Under the pieces are notes generated by a model. The model searched no databases and had not been told where the DNA came from. It worked only from the letters and a program-made list of their open reading frames with translations. Shown one piece after another: positions 33,830 through 47,603 of a DNA stretch of 64,000 nucleotides (positions are counted from its first letter, which is position 1; each line of letters opens with the position of its first letter). Location: assembly GCA_949775045.1 (NCBI GenBank), contig OX459095.1, forward strand, positions 32,498,564 through 32,562,563, written 5' to 3'. The position numbers and the translations under genes are program-made. Source of the stretch: Metridium senile (Eukaryota; Cnidaria; Anthozoa; Actiniaria; Metridiidae).

Positions 33830-35264
33830 CAATAAATGAAAATCAAAATCGTTGTATGTCAGAGCTAGCTATAGTACTATAGACAACATTTTAAGGCTGC
33901 AAAGGATGCCGGTGATTCTTTTGTAATGAATTTCTTCATTTCAAGTCTTTTCCCGAAATTTCCAGTTAGGAAGACCAGTGATATATCACAATCACATACA
34001 AACAAAATATCAACCACATGGATAAAATGTTAACAATTATAGAAAAAATACCGACATTCTCATTCTATGCCGCCTTAGCGTGCTTTTGTTTAATTAAGTC
34101 AAAGCGAGGCTTGTCGGGAATTTGGATATGATTAGCTCTTCATGAGAAAGATCTATTTAATTTAAAATAAATTTATTTTAAGTGTCTTCCTTGTTTTACT
34201 TATTTCTATAACTTTAATTGGTTATTGGTCAGGAATGATATTTAGTGCAAATAACCGACAAAAATATTCAATTTAATTACTCCGAGGTTTCCCCATAATT
34301 CCTTTAGAATGACTAATTGCTGGGGACAACCTTATGGAAACAGGTGTAGGTAAGTGGATGAAGTTCCTCTAAAGTAGCCACTTCCACTGGAAGACTAAAT
34401 ATAGGATCACATGCCACTGATTCACCGGATCCAAAACACAGCACCAAAGTTGGTCAATCAAACGGAACTAAAATGTTTAGTAAGCTAACTTTACACAAAT
34501 GTACACAAAATAATTGATTTATCGAAATAAAAACACGATTCGCATATTCTGGAATTAATTACAAGCATTTAAAGTATTTTTTCTTCAATCTTCAACTGGA
34601 AGCAAATTCTTTTGTGTTTCGGTAAAGCCATGGCGGTCATGGCGTCACCGTGCGCGTGCCTGATTGAGAAACTTTCACTCAAGCAGTAGTTTTCGCCGTA
34701 GTTTTATATATAGAACGAAGATAAGATCTTGATAAGGCTTCTTCACGAATTAAACGGCTGAAAGCACTCGTCCCGATAAGCAAAGAGTTGATCTTTTGAG
34801 TCATACTGACAAAACAGGTGAAACGATGTAGGTTTTTTATTGTTTAATCATTTGTTTGTTCGTTTTTGATAGAGCTTTCTCGGTTCAATAACAAGACACT
34901 TAAATAGTTTAGATTTGGTGGAGTGTTCAATTTAGGCTGCTCTGATTTGGTTGTGTGATAACCAGAATGGCAGAGCTCCAGGTTTTCCTACAAAATAAAT
35001 ACCAGAAAATTTGAGAAATCATATAAAATTATTTTAAAAGGGAATGTTGTGTTTTTAAATCAGTTCAGCTGTTATTGTGTTCTTATTGATATATCTTTTA
35101 TTGATTCTATGTTTGGGACCGAATTATTATCGAAGTCAGTTCGTGCACCAGTACTAGTTATGCACTTTTTATCTCCCAGAGAAAAAATATCAATAATAAA
35201 TACAGCAAGACCAGAAAGAAATTAATTTAAGCTTTTATAATTCCATTACTAGAGTTGATTTTTC
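33830..35264. other. Gene-free stretch
   Basis: AT-rich, mostly unique sequence; no coding frame, hairpin or repeat family recognised. Confidence 0.45.
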
Positions 35265-35325
35265 CTTTTTTTTCTCTCTCTCTTTTCTTTCTTTCTCTCT
35301 TTCTCTCTTTCTTTCTCTCTTTCTC

Positions 35326-35364
<39 letters not shown>

Positions 35365-35380
35365 CTTATTCTTTCTTTAG
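35265..35380 (+). repeat. (TTTC)n microsatellite
   Basis: TTTC and TCTC units, ending in about ten perfect TTTC repeats. Confidence 0.92.
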
Positions 35381-35769
35381 CATGTTTGCTTTATTTTGCT
35401 CACATTGGAGAAATGATCCAAGATAAGTATTTAATACTCAAATGTCAAAAAATCGAGCGACCGGGCATAGTTAAATATTTCAATATATTATTCTTGGCAT
35501 GAATAAACGAATGTAATGGTAAGACGATGACAATTGATTGAATGGAAAGTGAGCGAATAAATGAAACAAACGTGTTTGAACAGATGGAAGGGAAGTTCAT
35601 TGAACAAATAAAAATATACAAATGATCAAATAATAGATGAAAAAATGGATAAATGAATAGATATGAGAATTAATTAATAACCGAATGAATAAATAAACAA
35701 TTCATACATGCATAAATGAGTATATGAAAAGAGTATATGAAGGAATATATATATGTGTAACTGGTGGCC

Positions 35770-36420
35770 AAAAACCGAAAAGAAAAGGAAAGGAAAGAAA
35801 AAAAGAAAAAGAAAAAGAAAAGAAAAAGGAGAGAAAAGCCGAAAGAAAATTATAAGAATGGAAAAGATTAAAAAAAGAAAAGAAAAGAACAAAAAAAAGA
35901 AAAGGATAAGAAAGGATAAATATTAAGAAAAAAAGATTAATCAATCAAGAACGAAAAGAAAAATATAAGAAAGGAAAAGAAAAGAAAAAAAAAAAAAAGA
36001 AAAGGAAACAGATAGAAAAAGGAAAGAAAAGAAAAGAAAAAAAGAAGAGAAGAATAGATTAGGAAAAGAAAAGAAAAGAAAAGAAAAGAAAAGGAAAGAA
36101 AAGAAAAGAAAAGAAAAGAAGAGAAAAGAAAAGAAAAGAAAAGAAAAGAAAAGAAAAGAAAAGAAAAGATAAGAAAAGAAAAGAAAAGAAAAGAAAAGAA
36201 AAGAAAAGAAAAGAAAAGAAAAGAAAAGAAAAGAAAAGAAAAGAAAAGAAAAGAAAAGAAAAGAAAAGAAAAGAAAAGAAAAGAAAAGAAAAGAACAGAA
36301 AAGGAAAGAAAAGTAAAAAAAAAATGATCCGGAAGGCTAGGAAAAAAAAAGATTAAACCGAAAAAGATTTAGAAACCAAAAGAAAAGAAGAAAGAAAGAA
36401 AGAAAGAGAGACAGCTGAAG
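35770..36420 (+). repeat. (AAAAG)n microsatellite, long
   Basis: Degenerate AAAAG/AAAGG units from 35770, becoming a nearly pure GAAAA pentamer array at 36061-36300 and decaying to GAAA by 36410. The Phe/Ser/Leu-rich frames on the minus strand are repeat translations. Confidence 0.95.
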
Positions 36421-39400
36421 GCAAAAAAACCTCTTTCCCTTCCAGAAATATTGGGTTAATTTTTTCGAATAACTCAATTTCAAATAAATCTATTGCAATA
36501 CAACTTAAATGACATATTTGAGAAACATAACCGATAGATTATAAAACAAATGTGTCTACTATTTTTTAACTCGATAAGTTATTGACGAATTGGCTTCTAA
36601 TCACTTTAATGCTTCTGTTCAGTTCTTTATAGTTTGCTAATTCGGCGAAAGGACGATTTAGAAAGACGAAAGCAGTTACATTACTGTAATTTCATCATTT
36701 TGAAAGCTATATTTGCGTGTTTGGCCAATTAGTATCTCTATTAAAAAAATAAGTGTAATTAAATGAAAAGAAATACTTTTGAGCAGTCTGTTAGCTCGAT
36801 ATCTGAAAGCAGCCGAAATATTCGTGACATTTGTTTTCGTATTTATATCAATTCATACAAAATGGCATTTTATTTGTATAAAAAATGACATTTTGATCGG
36901 AAATTGTGATAGCTCCAGCGGTTTATTTGAGAACTTTTTAACTGAGCAATTGAGAAGTAAATTCCTTTTTTTATTATTTGTTATTTATTTATTTTCATTA
37001 TCTTTCATTTCAAATCTTTGTTTTCTAAATCTGTGTTTTCTACCAAAACGAACTCTGTTTTTTTTTAATATGTTCGCACTTCTGATTCTTCATTCTACGT
37101 TTTCCGTTCAGTTAAGAATTTAGGTTTTCTTATGCAACGCCCGAAAGATCAGTAACACCCATTTCTTACGGGGCATAAGCCACCAATTTTTACTCCAAAG
37201 ATTTTAACTGAATCTTATTAAAACGATCTACGTTCGAAATGTTAGTCGAAATGTTAGTAAGTCACTCTCAGTATCTCTGGTTCTACTTTGAAAAAGTTTT
37301 GATTTTCATGTTGAAACTACCTGAAATAATGATCAATATTTAGTATTTTATTAATTCTTTATTTTATATACTGCGAGCAAGAGCATTAAGTTATGTTTGC
37401 AAAAGTTTATAATAGGCTGAGATCTCATAGATAACTTAGAAAACTGTTTTCAACTTTGCCCAAACTGCCGTACTTGGCTCCCGTCTTGCGCGCGCCTTAG
37501 TGTCCGAGCACAATCTCTTATTAACTGTACTCCAATCCACTGATCGTGATAGAGCTGAACCATCTAAGAGGAATTACTATTATAATACCGATTAATTTAG
37601 AGCTAATTCGGCCCGTTTTTCCGGACTCGTGCACGCGTAGTCTCTTCGGCTCAATGAATCGATTTAGTAGACCAGTTAAGAGATTTGCTATGAGTTAAGG
37701 GCTATTTAATGGCAACAAAGGCATCGCTTGTGTCTATTAGTATTTCTAAGTCCATTATTACATTAAACTTAGGAAATGAGTAACAGATATTCCTAAAGTT
37801 TGCCTTAATGGAGCCGTTTAGTTCTTCCTATAGAAGAGTACAATTAGGGCACTTCAGCAGCTCGATTTCACCGTTCAAGTCCACAAACAATTTCAACCTC
37901 GTAAACTGAAATTTCATTTCAATAATTGACACAGTTACCGACACATATTGATCAACAGTTTCTTGAAAAAGGATTCAGGCGTAAAAAGATACAAAAATAA
38001 TGATAACTAAACGCTAAAATAAGCAGTTTTCTACCCAGTTTTCTACCCAAGTCACTTCTAATTAGCGGTATATGCATTGTGGCGGTAGTTTTTCAAGTTC
38101 TTCTTCAGATTCGTTTTTTGCCCCATTCTTAAAAAACTAATTCTCCTTTGAAGAGAAAAATCGATCTATTTACAAGATCTGCGTCAGACTGCATATTTTC
38201 TCAAACGTAAAGATCTAACGATTTGCTCAATTAAGGAATTAGCAATCTAAGGAATTAGCAAGCGTACTGAGAAAGGAAGGAAAGGTCATTTTGTGATCGG
38301 AGATTCTCTTCCATCAATCGATTACTACAGTAAATCCTTGAAGTTAGCCTCTAAGATTTCAAACCGACAAACCTAACTGCTGAAATTCTATGAAATATTA
38401 TTATTTTGTTTAAGCTTTAGGAAAGGAAGGGAAAGTCATTTGGGGATCGGATGTTTTCTTCAATAAACTGTACAATTACTTCCACAAATTCTTGACGTTG
38501 AGTTCTAAGATTTCAAAACCTGCTAAAGTTCTTGGAAATGTAGATATATATTTTCTTTACAAACAAGTCAAAGATTTTGAAGTTTAAAGACAACAATTCT
38601 TGACGTTTTTAAATGATAATAGAGGAAGGCAAATGATACAATGGACAGTAATCAAATCCATAATCAAATAGTAATGGAAACAAAAAGAAGACAAATGATT
38701 TTTTGGGGAAATTAACTTTACAAGTGGCATGGCTGAAACGTATTTATAATTAATGAGGAAAATTGTTTTTTGGGGGTTGTGCCTTTAATAGCGAGTTATG
38801 ACGAATTGGTCCAGAAGTTATGGCGTCGATCGAAATGTTTGCGTTTAATTTTCTTTTTATAATTTAAATCAGATTTAGATTATTTAAAAAGATTGTTTGA
38901 TGTTATAAAGAAATATTAACAATATCATTATAATTATAATTAAACGACTAATTTAAAACGTTCATTCTTACTAATAAATGTCTAGCTAACTTGCTGTAAG
39001 GTATTTATGGCAAGTGCACCAAAAAATTCAAATATATGCAACATTACAAATGGTGAACAATTTGATCAGTACTGCATACTAGTTATATTTGGAGCTAGTG
39101 TTGACTGGTTTGCTAACAAATACAAATTTGTACGGTCATTTATAAATTCTGTTATGTTGACGTTCGTCGTGACTAAAAGTAAGCAATTGCATTAGAAAAG
39201 CACGAACAAACGTTTAGAGCTTCAACGAGAATCCATTCGAGCCCATAAGCTTTTCTGGAACTTTTTTAATTTGCTACTGCAATTTTGCCAAGCAAACAAA
39301 ACTCAAGCTCAAACGTTTAGATGTTCTACTGCATAAACTTTGCTAAAGAGTTGAATTTCATAAAAATCATGGTACTCGTTTTTGGATATTGCGAAATATG

Positions 39401-41255
39401 TAGGAAAATTAGGATTAACTATTTAGTGATCTGCAAAGTTTATTACAGTACATGCAGTTTTGTTTGATATTTGTTGAGAAAATATAGTTCAATAGTATTT
39501 TTAATGCTTCAAAATTAGAACAGGATTTCATGATTTGAATGGGAAAATCTAAATCTAGTTTTCGAAATTTCTTTTGATTAAAAAAAAAAAAAAAAGAACG
39601 GGATATTTTTCTTTGAAAAATACTTTTTATTCGAGATTTTTTATTGCTTTTGTTTTCGCTTTCAAAAATGTATAAGTTTTATCCACTTTTAAAAAAATAA
39701 TTATAAATTTTTTTCGATACTTTTTAAGGGGTGAGGGGGGTATAATTTGTGAAGATTGCTTTCGAATTGTATTTCACAACAAAAAAAAGTTCAACCCATC
39801 CCAATCGTCAAAACATAAAGTTTTAGAAATATATGATCATTTTGTGTGACGGTTTGTACATTTCCAGCTTTTTGGGTTGAGAGTTTGTGTAGTTTCACAA
39901 GCCCTATTGACTCAATTAAAACGGCTTTGGTCATGACCAAACTTTCCACTAATAGCTCAAAAGGACAGTAATAAAAACATCATTGATCGTTTTATTTCGA
40001 CAATTTTGACGTTATTAGCAAAGACAAGTTTTTTGGAAAGTTCCCTATATTTTCCTTTTCTATAATTGTGCAAGCTCAAAACCCTCATAAGTTAAACTTT
40101 CAATTACAATTTCTGTGTGAAGTTTACAGTCTGAATGTCTTGCCATCTGGTAAGTCTTTTCTTTTATCCTTCGAAACATGGAAAGCCCAAATCCTTCCTT
40201 TCATTACTTGTGTCAACAAATTTCATTTGAGTCGCAAGAAGACAAAAGTTTAATAACAAATGCCTTTCTGCACTAGCGTTTGTCACCCAGGGAACAAGGT
40301 TTTCTCTCTGTGAAAATGTCATGTTCTTCCTACAAGCGGAGAGGAAGCACCTCAATAAGATTTCTCTTTAATAATCAACTTTATTTGCTTTATTCTTAAG
40401 TAAAAACAACAGTTTGCTTTTATATAATAATACAAATGAATTAAATGTAAGAAAATCAAGACTTTCGCCCATAAGATTTCAAGTACATTATGCGCCTTTC
40501 AGTAATTGTATTTCTAACAAACGAAAATCGAAAGTCTTATTTCTGTCAGGCTTTAAATATCTCACATTTTATTTCTAATAAGCACATACTTGATTTATAA
40601 TCAGTTTAAATTTTGATTTTTCAAATTATTCAGCTACATTTTAAATAGGAGAATAATTCACAAAAAAGTGAAAAATTGAAGAATCCTTACCATAAGCGAA
40701 ACTATTAATATTAACATACTTGTTTTATGATTACAATTCGCATATATAACATGCTCAAACTATCATTTTCTATCGCTTTAAACTTTAACTATATGCAACT
40801 AGCTAGTGTTTTGCAACTAGAATTATAAATTAGTGGCTTTTCAGCACTTTGACGAATAAAAATATGCGATAATACGTCGTTTGTACTGTCCCCAGGTGCT
40901 ATTAAAACATCATTTTTTCATCAAACGAGTGTCACGAAAATGAAAGCACAACGCTTAACCTATTCTTTGATATTTTTCATAGATAGAAGTAAATATAAAT
41001 GAGGGTTGAATAAAAGCATCGGGTGTTTTTGAGTCTTGTTTTAAGGATAATCTTTAAAAACTCTGTTGTTTCTTTGGTAAGTGTTACCTGTGCTGAAAGC
41101 ACCTTCATGCTCGACATTTCCATAGTCGTATGCCATCTATACGACTATTGATATTGATATTGTAAATACATGTTTATCTTTGTAATTATTAACAAAATAA
41201 CTAAAGAACTTTCTTGAAATAGTTATTTATGTGAAATATATGATTTTAAAGTCAT
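36421..41255. other. Gene-free region between homeobox genes A and B
   Basis: No coding sequence supported; the open frame at 36779-37123 is AT-driven. 37440-37860 is less AT-rich and rich in ATTA/TAAT words, so it could be regulatory. A direct duplication is noted separately. 38600-41200 is otherwise plain AT-rich sequence. Confidence 0.45.
38262..38530 (+). repeat. Direct duplication of about 150 bp
   Basis: GAAAGGAAGGAAAGGTCATT and GAAAGGAAGGGAAAGTCATT start the two copies; both continue with GATCGGANNTTTTCTT-like sequence and TCTAAGATTTCAAA. Confidence 0.75.
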
Positions 41256-43735
41256 TTAAAGTGAGTTTGTTGTTGTTGTTTCTGAACACGAAGGCGTCAA
41301 GTTCATGGGGACGTTTTGCTGAGACGAGCTGGTCGTTGTAGCTATTTCTTGTTGTGTTTCGCTTGCTTGATTTGTTTCAACTTTCTTTCCAACTCCAGAA
41401 CACGAAGTTTTCTCTTTATTCGTTGTATTTGTGCTGTCGGCCTTGTCTGTTTGCTTGATATTCTTCTTTTTCCATTTCATTCGTCGATTTTGAAACCACG
41501 TTTTGACTTGCGCTTCATTCAGGCCCAGGATTTGTGCTAACTTTGCTCTGCTTGTTGAATCAAGGTATTTTTGCTCGGAGAAGGTCTTTTCCAGAACTCG
41601 CAGTTGAAGATCTGTAAAAACCGTGCGAGACTTTCGGCATTTTCGACCGCTTGGCGTTCGAAGGCTGGGTTTGACGCGAAAGTACACTGGAAGACTGTGC
41701 AAAACGTCGTTTCTTGGATCATTGCCTGCGAAAAGAAGATTAAAAACGATGAATATGTTGAAGACGATCATCTTTAGATAGTTAAATAGAAAATATATAT
41801 AGATAGAAAATATATCAAGCGGTATATGAATATTTCTAGATAACACTTAATATTATTTTCTGGAAAAGTTGAGAGTTAAAAATGTTGCTATTTCTACGCG
41901 TGGAAAATTCCCTAAAACGTTTTGAGTTATCAAGATAGGAATCAAACCCTAGCACTGAGAAAAAGGGACGAAATAACGCAAAGAAGTCAAAGATAAATTC
42001 GTGAGCAATAACAAAGATAGCCTTGTAGTGGATTATGATAAGAAAAAGAAAATAGAATTCAAAGATACGTAATTTGCAACAGCAACTGAAGGACGATGAA
42101 AAAGATCGAAAATTAAGAATGGTCGTCGAATTGAACAAGAAAACTCGTATTACTCAGACATTTTTCATGGTTTCTTCCAAGTTTTTACACTTCAGGGTAA
42201 TTAAACTACTTCCATATTTCACGACATCATAGAATCATTTATGAAATTTGAGAAATTTCGAAGTTTTCTTTTTAACAGTAGCTCAATAGGTTTTAGTTAT
42301 TGACTTTTGTAAAAAAATCCAGCGAAAGAAATTTGCAATAAACGTGCATACATAAACAAGATATTTGGATTTAAGAATTCACTCCCAAAAAAAACTTAGA
42401 AAAAAGATGTTAGTTCAATTTTGCCGGGTTATTTAACTTTCAAAAGAATAATGATGTTTCAGTTCATCAATGATTGCTAAAAGGTTGTTGAATATAGACT
42501 AAATGCAAAAAAATCCCTGAATTTGTATAAAAAATATTGAAGAAACAACATTTAGATGTCTAATTTTTTTTTTAAATGGCTACACATTATTTATAAAATC
42601 TCAACACTTTTCCTGTTTTCGTTAATAAATCAATAAACAGTTTCTGTGCGTTCAAATTTAAGGCGAGTCAAGGTCTCGTTTATAGCGCCTTCTAAAAACA
42701 GTTTTAGCGTATTTTTGCTAAAACTGTACAAGTCCGGTCCTGTCTGCTTTTCGCATTTGTATGATACACTAAATGCTTTACTTTAGCAATTTGACAACAA
42801 ACTTGAAGTCTTATAAGAATAAATACACTTAACTTCATGACTTCTTGTTTGTTTGCTTAAGAACGCTTTCCTTTTACCACCTTGCATCAAAAAACTACAA
42901 TTTATTTCATTTCCTGGTGGGATTTCTTCGACAAATGCTGTAAATGCGATCTTTAAGGTCTGCTGTTTTTCCTAAAGCATTCTTAGTTTTTCTAAGGCGA
43001 TAACTAGTAAGTTTTAATAGCTAATTATGGCCTTAAATGTTCAGAGCATTGGCCATTTTCTGTGACAAGAAATACGGGCTAACGACCTTTAACTAACGCA
43101 CTAACCAACTACTTTTCAAATTTAAACCATTTAGGGACCAAACATTTTATAGCATTAATCCTGACCCAAAGCTGTTAAATTGAACTAAGCGATTGGAAAA
43201 ATAAACTTTATAAAATTAATGCTTCTAAATTGCCATATATTAACAGCCGACAGACAAGGGAATAAATCTACTGCATATAAATGCCAAATGAGGAAATGTT
43301 TTTGCTGTATGCTTTTAAAGAAGATTAGTAAGGGAGAGAATCTTCTAGTTCTTCACTTGTCAGGATCGTCAAAATAAAACCGTCTGCTATCGGTTTTTTT
43401 TTGTTCAAATTGATATTTTTCAGATTTAGTTTAGGTGATCTAATTTCTAGGAATTTGATTTACTTACCCTGGGTTTGTCCTGGTTTTGGCAGCGAATTGT
43501 GAGACAAAAATGGCGGGATGCCACAGTCGAAGGAACTGTGCGGTGAAGTTTTAGTTGGGCAAACGTCTTGGTAGTGACCCGGTTGTTTCGAAACCCAGGA
43601 GTGCGATGAAGAAGCTCCACAAATATTGTCCCCCATCATATGTGAGTTGTACTTGGGTTGTGGCACTACTACATTATTATGTGACATATAGTGCGGTGAC
43701 TGTTGGTAAAACAAGAAAGGATCTTGATAAAACAT
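41256..43735 (-). CDS. Homeobox gene B, Bsx/Barx-like, two exons (paralogue of A)
   Basis: Exon 1 is 43735-43468 (89 codons plus one base) and exon 2 is 41725-41256, joined through a phase-1 intron of 1.7 kb with donor GTAAGT and acceptor TCGCAG. The protein is 245 residues with the homeodomain at about 119-178. By eye 51 of 60 homeodomain residues equal gene A; differences fall at positions 15, 21, 28, 32, 36, 37, 43, 59 and 60, none in the DNA-contact core [14 protein letters not shown]. The start [12 protein letters not shown] parallels [15 protein letters not shown] in A, and [16 protein letters not shown] precedes the homeodomain in the same place. The eh1-like FLIENLL of A is not evident; the nearest sequence is PPFLSHNSL. 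The tail (179-245) is Ser/Thr-rich rather than acidic. Confidence 0.9.
41847..43440. other. Gene B intron, no further features
   Basis: AT-rich intron sequence; a small hairpin around 42695-42730 (AAAACAGTTTTAGCG / GCTAAAACTGT). Open frames here are chance. Confidence 0.5.
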
Positions 43736-44053
43736 TGTCTTCTTGGCAAGGGCGTTGATGCTGGTTGCTTCCGTGAACGAGAGATGTAAGTTTCTGCTAC
43801 TGTAGAACTTCAGGTTTTAAATGGTTTCTTTGGGTGTAAGTCAATTGAATGGTTGTGCCGTGATTGACAGCTGCAGAAATTCCTTAATCAAACACACGGA
43901 CTTTTTACTGGCTTTATTAAGCGTTTTAGTCAGATCCAAATACATTAATAAAAGCCCCGGGTTTGCGTTGCATTGTCATGTTAAAGGGGCCGAAATTGAC
44001 TAGAAAACCTTTTTATGACCTCTCGTCACATTACGAACTCAATTAAAGGTACT

Positions 44054-44156
44054 CATTATTCAATTATTGGCTATTATAGCACGGTTCTTTCTGTCAATTA
44101 TACGTCATTATCCTGCACATAATCGAATGCGGAATTCGATTACAACATTGAACAAA
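44054..44156 (-). promoter_or_regulatory. Paralogous non-coding block upstream of homeobox gene B
   Basis: About 320 bp upstream of the gene B ATG. It contains CATTATTCAATTATTGG, CTATTATAG, TGTCAATTATACGTCATTA, CATAATCGAATGCGG and GAATTCGATTACAAC in the same order, spacing and orientation as 25108-25205 upstream of gene A. Confidence 0.7.
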
Positions 44157-47120
44157 ACCTCTTTAAAAGCCTCAAGGAATTGGACGTTTTTATGGCGAAC
44201 TGTGATTGGTGTACTCGAAGTATTATAACAATACAAATCTGGAGTAGTTACATAGTGGAAATCTATTCATTTGATTTGCGTCTGAAACTTCGTAACACGC
44301 TTAAGATTACGACTAAAACGAAGACTAAATAAAGGCTTTTCAATTGTCTTTTTAATATTTTCATGGTTTTGTCGCTAATACATGAAGCTCTGTGTCGAAC
44401 GTTTCCAAGGTGTTTAAAAGACAATACAAAGTTAAAAGCAGGACAAACGTTGCACCTTGGCACGCGTACAATACAATGGTTACATTCGGCACACGTTTCG
44501 CAGTTTTGTAGTTATATCGAGAGAACAAAGCAGCGAAAATGATACCCTTCAAAGCAGGGGGTAGTTTTTAGTTCTCTTTAATGTCTTCAAAGTCGTTATT
44601 TTCTCTGCTATTAAGAGAGTTTCAAACTGAGACACGATAGAATAAAGCCGTGGAATTGGAATCTGTCTCTACGAGATGGGTCGTTAGTACATCGTTTAGA
44701 AAAATTAAAAGGGAAATTTTCAATCTATTAACAAAATAGCCACTTCAAGAACAAAGAGGTTTTGCAATCAACTTGAATGTGAGTTTCGTTTTCTCTGAGA
44801 TTTCATAGCATGTTGCTCGTTAGGAAACAGTTATAATCAGAAATGTTAATATAAAACTACCACAGAGTGCTTCTGGCTATTTTTTCTTATATTAAATTCC
44901 ACTCGCGGAAAAAATCTTCTTTTTTGAAGAGTTTCTAACTGAAATTTGGTCGTTAGTAGCTCATTTCGAAAACAGACAATTCTCAACAAACACAATTTTT
45001 CAAATATATTCAGCTTGTAAGATATGAATAAACGGATAATTTTGCTCAAACTTTAAACTTGCAGTAATCGGCATGCGCGGTATCTCAGAAAATATTAAAG
45101 ATTGTGAAAAAGTAATAAAACATATACAGAAATGTTAAGCATTTTACAGCATTTTCTCGAAAGTTTTACTTTTCATTAAAGTATTATCTAGGATAAAATT
45201 TGAAAAAATGCCGTTCGTGTAAGTTTTGGTCGATTCGTGATAGGCTGAAGCATATGGTAATGCGAGTAAATAACATAGTTAGAGGATTAAAAAGTGTTCA
45301 ATTCAGAAATATGTTTCGAAATAATCTTTTAAAGTTTTAAAATATTCGTTTTTCTGTTTGTAAAATGCTATTGTAAAGCTCACAAATCGCAATTAAAGAA
45401 CTTCAAGTGGTTCGAAATTGGTCTTAGATTGATCCCTCAATCAAACAACTAAGTCACTTTAGTGAAGCCCACGATAACATCTTGACAACTTTAAAATTCA
45501 ATTTGTTCCATCTTGAACCCTTTAGCCCGTGATTTTGAACTTCACTAAAACAAAAAGAGTCACTTTGAAGATTTTAAGTTCGAGATTAGAATTAATAACG
45601 GCCACTTTCAAGTATTTTCGAAGAAAGATGGTTTGAGTCACGAAAAACCCCACCGAAACATACAATGTTGGTTTCTCAATTTCTGTTAAAGTTTTTAAAT
45701 TAGTGTATTTTGGTCTAATACTTTTGAAGGAAGCTACTTTAAGTGTTTGCAAACGAACAAAGAGTTCGCGTGGCAGGTGTTGAAGACGTTTTTTTAGATC
45801 ATAGAAGACATTTGTATGGAAGTAATCAAAGAACTCTAAAAACTAAAGTGTTTGTCAAACTCAACAATCATCGAGAAACCCAACAAGTGTATGTATATAT
45901 GTGTATATAGATGGTTTGCCGTTTAAAGAACAAAAGCCAAATAAATATATCAATAAACTGTAAGGTTTCCTCAAAAGAAGAACAAAAACGAAAAGATATA
46001 GCTACAAACTCAAGGACTATCGAGAATTGAAGCCAACAAGTTAGTTTAATTATATCTAGTATATATTGTTTACCATTTAAAAACAAATAGATTTAATAAA
46101 CTGTAATAAAATTAAACTAAATTTTACGAGAAAGAAATAAAAAAAATTGATATTCACAAAAGAAAAAAAAAGCTACAACTAAGTTAGTTTATTTATATCT
46201 ATAATAGTATATATCGTTTATCATTTAAAAAGATGTAAAAACAAATAAATTTCATAAACTGTAATAAAATTACTAAATTTGACGAGAAAGACAAAAAAAT
46301 TGATGTACACAAAAGAAAAAAAAGCTACTGACAATAAAAATTAGAGACGAAATTGTATTTTTCAAAAAGAGCACGGAAATTACTGAGGAATTTTGCCGAT
46401 ATGATCTTTTGAAGTTTTTAGATCACAATAACAAAAAAATGGTTATTGTGATTGTATAAAAAAGGCAAGCAAACTGTAGCCTAATAATTAATCCCAAAAG
46501 AAGAGACAAGGAACAAGAGACACTATGGGAACGAAAAACACTTTGAAAACAACACATGAAATTAAAAGAAAAGAAAAAAAACAATTACTTCAACTTAGTT
46601 AATTTAGCCCCCAGGCTCTAATATATTATATCACAATTAACTTGTAATTTATTAACATTTTTTAAATAATTACATTACAAAATACCATTGTCAATTGTGA
46701 AATATAGCCTAAAGAGCAAAAAGGGGAAAAACTATATATCTGAGAGCATATTAAATACATTAAAATAAAAGGGAAAACTTGAAGAAAGATAAAAAAGAAT
46801 TAAATAACTTTTAAGATAAAAATTACACAAAAACAAACAAAAAAAAACAACAAAGAAAATAAGAAAAAATAGAGACACTTACACCGGCCTCAGCCAAACG
46901 TACATCATTGTATGGGTATACGTTTAAAAATATCAATATTTTTATCAATATTGGACACCAATCGTCTGTCTATTTAGTTTGATCGTAAGCAGTAAATGCA
47001 GAACTGGGATACCTGTGGTCGTAAGAGAGCTCAGGGCAAAAGGGACTGGCTCGAAACTTGTCAACGATGTTAAACCGGGTGAAAGTACGTCGGGTGTAGC
47101 CGCCTATCACAACAATGGTT
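44157..47120. other. Gene-free region upstream of gene B
   Basis: AT-rich with many diverged short repeats. No coding frame supported. The clearest structure is the duplication at 46038-46330. Confidence 0.5.
46038..46330 (+). repeat. Direct duplication of about 145 bp
   Basis: Both copies carry AAGTTAGTTTA, AAACTGTAATAAAATTA, CGAGAAAGA and ACACAAAAGAAAAAAAAGCTAC-like words. An older third copy is suggested at 45890-45965. Confidence 0.75.
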
Positions 47121-47125
47121 GGAGT

Positions 47126-47275
47126 CAGTAATGATTCGCAAGTGCGTTGAGTTTGTTTGATGTCTTGTTCTCTCCCATGTGACGAAGATTTCGACGCTGT
47201 CCATTCTTTTTCTCAGCGAAAATTGTGAGTAGAGTGTTATGTAAGAGTGAATACTATTAGTCAGTGTTGCATGTA
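47126..47275 (+). mobile_element. SINE-like element, family S1, copy 2 (5' truncated)
   Basis: GAGTTTGTTTGATGTCTTGT then TCTCTCCCATGTGACGA and GTGAGTAGAGTGTTATGTAA match the body of the 9749-9990 copy. The A box region is missing or degraded. Confidence 0.5.
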
Positions 47276-47603
47276 CGTTGTCAAAATTAGTGTTAATAAT
47301 GAATGTGAGAGACCTTATGGAAGAGCTACACTCATAGGTAAAATACCTTGTGTCATTACGTCAAATTGTGCAGCCTTTTTGATAATAGAATTAAGCGATA
47401 CCCACTTGGCAATGTTGAAGTTTGGAATGTTTGTACATTGTGAAGACTAATCAACATTGCAGGGGGCTGATAAATTAAAGTCTGTTTACTTTGGAAACCA
47501 AAGGTTGTATTGAAGAGCGGTCTTGAAAAAGAAAAAAAATGTGCCAACAATGTTAAAGATGATTGTAGCCCAAATGATGTGATGGTTGAAAAAGGAAGGT
47601 CTT

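Noticed and set aside
36779..37123. 114-codon hydrophobic frame that could be a membrane protein
   Set aside because: No ATG at the start (opens on TTG), composition follows T-rich DNA, no homologous motif.
41316..41777. Plus-strand frames over the gene B homeobox exon
   Set aside because: Antisense shadows of the homeodomain exon; the same happens at 21393-21744 for gene A.
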